49,688 nt of DNA from assembly GCA_017469025.1 (NCBI GenBank), contig JAFUHD010000103.1, positions 1-49,688 on the forward strand, written 5' to 3'. The first letter of the stretch is position 1, and each line of letters starts with the position of its first letter. This document shows positions 47,764 to 49,688 of the stretch, piece by piece. The position numbers and the translations under genes are program-made. The stretch is from Clostridia bacterium (GTDB taxonomy: Bacteria > Bacillota > Clostridia > Christensenellales > Aristaeellaceae). Below the pieces are notes generated by a model. That model worked only from the letters and a program-made list of their open reading frames with translations, was not told the origin of the DNA and did not search any database.

Positions 47764-48882
47764 TCAGGCGTTTGCCGTCTCAGATGCTTTCGGCGAAGCA
47801 GGAGCTGCCTTTGGCGCAGCAGGCTTTGCTGGTGCCGGCTTTGGCGCAGCAGGCACAGGCTTTTTCGCCTTATCCTGACGGTTTCTGGGTGCGCGACGGT
47901 GGCGCATGGTAATGGCTTTCTTCGGGCACTTCTGGGCACAGATACCGCAGCCTGTGCAGGCACCGAGTACACGGTGAGTCTTCTTAAGCTCGCCCTCTAT
48001 GGCATCAAACTTACAGTTCTTTGCGCAGATCGTACAGCCAATACACTTATACGGATCAATGTATGCTTCCTTGCGCTTGTCAAACTCAGCTGTCATAGCA
48101 CCAGTCGGGCAGACATCCGCACAGGCCATACAGCCGATGCACTTCTTGTAATCGATCCTCGGCAGATCGCCGACCATCTCCAATGCACCAAAGTTACAGG
48201 CCTTGACACAGGCACTGCAGCCGATGCAGGCATTATCGCACTTAACACGCAGTGCCTGACCCTTTTCCGGATTGTGGCAATACAAAGCAACCACATGTCC
48301 TTCAGGCTGCATGGTCAAAACATGCTGCGGGCAGATCTCAATACAGCGCTTGCAGCTTTGACACTTGTCCTTGTCAACGACCGCAATCCGCTTGATCGGA
48401 TCAATGTGAATGGCATCGAACGGGCAGACACTGACACAGCTGCCAAGACCGAGACAGGAATAGGTACAGGTCTTGGAACCGCTGTTGACCAGCTGGGCAG
48501 CAATACAGTCCTGAATACCCTCATAATTAGCCTTATAGGTACAATGATCACCATATCCCTGGCATGCAACCGTGGATACATACTTGGCATCCAGAGTCGC
48601 CTCTACGCCCATGATTGCGCCCATCTTCTGGGCAACAGCCATGCCGCCAGGCGCGCAGGAACCAACCTTTGCTTCGCCTTTGGCCACGGCAGCAGCATAG
48701 CCGTCACAGCCAGGGAATCCGCAGGCACCGCAGTTTGCACCCGGCAGACAGGCACGCAGCGCATCTACCGTCGGGTCCGTCTCAACTTTAAAAACCTTAT
48801 CCGTTACGCCCAGGAGCGCACCGAATGCAAGACCGAGCAGACTCATGACAAGCGCGGCAATACCAATTGCAGTGATACTCAC
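47764..48882 (-). CDS. rnfB: Rnf complex subunit RnfB (multi-cluster ferredoxin)
   Basis: Electron-entry subunit of the ferredoxin:NAD+ oxidoreductase. One N-terminal membrane anchor, then the RnfB Fe-S motif PGANCGACGFPGCDGYAAAV and a GSCAPGG. Six ferredoxin-type cysteine clusters follow: CTYSCLGLGSCVSVCP, CQSCKRCIEICP, CDNACIGCSACVKACN, CIGCMACADVCP, CIGCTICAKNCK and CTGCGICAQKCP. A roughly 40-residue tail of Ala, Pro and Lys repeats (VPAAPKPAPAKPAAPKAAPA) ends the protein. The start is GTG at 48882 with GAGGAGG before it. Last gene of the operon. Confidence 0.95.
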   Translation of the reverse strand: MSITAIGIAALVMSLLGLAFGALLGVTDKVFKVETDPTVDALRACLPGANCGACGFPGCDGYAAAVAKGEAKVGSCAPGGMAVAQKMGAIMGVEATLDAKYVSTVACQGYGDHCTYKANYEGIQDCIAAQLVNSGSKTCTYSCLGLGSCVSVCPFDAIHIDPIKRIAVVDKDKCQSCKRCIEICPQHVLTMQPEGHVVALYCHNPEKGQALRVKCDNACIGCSACVKACNFGALEMVGDLPRIDYKKCIGCMACADVCPTGAMTAEFDKRKEAYIDPYKCIGCTICAKNCKFDAIEGELKKTHRVLGACTGCGICAQKCPKKAITMRHRRAPRNRQDKAKKPVPAAPKPAPAKPAAPKAAPASPKASETANA

Positions 48883-48903
48883 GTAATTTCCTCCTCGCTT
48901 TCA

Positions 48904-49479
48904 TCAGATCAGCCCACTGAAGCCGTTAAACGCAACAGCCATTAGACCGGCTGCGATCATGGCTCCAGGGAACCCTTCCATCCACTTCGGCAGGTTTCCG
49001 ACCTCAAGACGCTCACGGATTCCGGCGAACAGACAGATCGCCAACGTGTAACCGAGCGCGGATGCAACACCGTTGACAACAGAAAGAACCAGACCATAGC
49101 CTTCTGTCACATTCAGCTGGGTAACACCAAGGACAGCGCAGTTGGTTGTGATCAGAGGCAGATAAACGCCAAGCGCCTGATAAAGGGCCGGAGACATCTT
49201 CTTGATCGCCATCTCAACAATACCGACCAGAACAGCAATGACCAGAATAAAGGCAATAACCTGCAGATATTCAAGATCATACGGAACCAGCAGATATGTG
49301 TTGACCAGATAGGAAGCAAACGAAGCAAGCGCCATGACGAAGGTAACCGCCATGCCCATGCCAAATGCCGTTTCGAGTTTCTTGGAGACGCCCAGGAAAG
49401 GACAGATTCCGTAGAAACGCGACATGGCGAAGTTGTTGACAAAAATCGATCCGACAAGAATCGTAATCACAGCATTCAT
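48904..49479 (-). CDS. rnfA: Rnf complex subunit RnfA
   Basis: Six-span membrane subunit of the Rnf ion pump (191 residues). Conserved VNNFAMSRFYGICPFLGVSK, ITTNCAVLGVTQLNV and GFPGAMIAAGLMAVAFNGFSG. NFxxxxFxGxCP carries the cysteine that, with its counterpart in RnfE, binds an intramembrane Fe-S cluster. GGAGGG precedes the ATG by 7 bases. Followed 21 bases later by rnfB. Confidence 0.97.
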   Translation of the reverse strand: MNAVITILVGSIFVNNFAMSRFYGICPFLGVSKKLETAFGMGMAVTFVMALASFASYLVNTYLLVPYDLEYLQVIAFILVIAVLVGIVEMAIKKMSPALYQALGVYLPLITTNCAVLGVTQLNVTEGYGLVLSVVNGVASALGYTLAICLFAGIRERLEVGNLPKWMEGFPGAMIAAGLMAVAFNGFSGLI

Positions 49480-49491
49480 CGCGTTCCCTCC

Positions 49492-49688
49492 TTAAGCCTT
49501 CTTGGGCAGAAGCTTGTTCATGAGCGCAAGCGTAAGCCCCAGAACAATGAAGCCGCCAGCCGGACGGATGAGAATACCCATCGGCAGATAGCTCTCCGGC
49601 ATAACCTGTACGCCAAACCAAGTGCCCACACCAAGAATCTCACGAATTGATGAAATCAGCGTGATGGCCAGCGTGAAACCGATACCCA
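49492..49688 (-). CDS. rnfE: Rnf complex subunit RnfE, C-terminal part (runs off the window)
   Basis: Only the last 65 codons are visible: IGFTLAITLISSIREILGVG, VQVMPESYLPMGILIRPAGG, FIVLGLTLALMNKLLPKKA and a TAA stop. The pattern is the end of RnfE/RsxE, and the order E-A-B matches the conserved rnfCDGEAB operon. The start lies outside the window. Confidence 0.92.
   Translation of the reverse strand, partial: GIGFTLAITLISSIREILGVGTWFGVQVMPESYLPMGILIRPAGGFIVLGLTLALMNKLLPKKA

Overview
The window looks like chromosome of an obligately anaerobic, low-to-mid GC Bacillota of the class Clostridia. The grounds are a type III glutamine synthetase, a Rnf ferredoxin:NAD+ oxidoreductase with a many-cluster RnfB, a large 2-hydroxyacyl-CoA dehydratase activase pair, strong AGGAGG-type ribosome binding sites, sigma-A promoters with 17-base spacers, and the order phoH-pgpH-ybeY-cdd-era. 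Genus cannot be settled from the sequence alone. Most genes lie on the minus strand.

Layout. 1-2.4 kb: the start of a DUF1015 protein and glnN. 2.6-3.2 kb: two small plus-strand genes. 3.2-4.1 kb: a tRNA-Tyr/tRNA-Leu operon followed by a gene-poor tract with small ORFs and iteron-like repeats, which looks like the scar of an integrated element. 4.4-8.7 kb: a complete sugar-type ABC importer (binding protein, ATPase, two permeases) with an operator-like palindrome upstream. 8.8-14.3 kb: an FRG-domain protein, an RlmA-like rRNA methyltransferase, a HAD phosphatase, a zinc-ribbon-like small protein, a degenerate Lgt-like membrane protein, a phosphodiester-glycosidase-domain lipoprotein and an exported leucine-rich-repeat protein. 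14.5-16.4 kb: lgt and recX on the plus strand. 16.8-20.7 kb: a surface-sugar cassette (aminotransferase, formyltransferase, PIG-L deacetylase, initiating sugar-phosphate transferase).

21.1-22.7 kb: a self-cleaving-type repressor divergent from a small membrane protein whose promoter spacer is a perfect palindrome. 22.7-28.2 kb: CCA-adding enzyme, XpaC-like protein, a serine hydrolase of beta-lactamase fold, an AI-2E-family exporter, and ybaB-recR. 28.5-32.8 kb: the dehydratase activase pair. 32.9-38.8 kb: era, a ybeY-cdd fusion, pgpH, phoH and a receiver-like protein. 38.8-49.7 kb: purB, galE, two overlapping M15 peptidases, hflX with a JAMM-like N-terminus, a cysteine desulfurase, an AAA/PD-(D/E)XK protein, and rnfB-rnfA-rnfE (partial).

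The most unusual signal is a dispersed repeat of about 86 bp. It is tandem (two full copies plus a decayed one) just upstream of the formyltransferase start, single just upstream of galE, and half-size immediately after hflX. Each copy can encode a short peptide ending in IDTVPKA or a close variant. Each full copy folds into small hairpins, one of which shows a compensatory base-pair change between loci, and each ends in the Shine-Dalgarno sequence of the next gene. The second most unusual signal is the repressor/small-membrane-protein pair with repeated TTCTTC-N5-GAAGAA sites.
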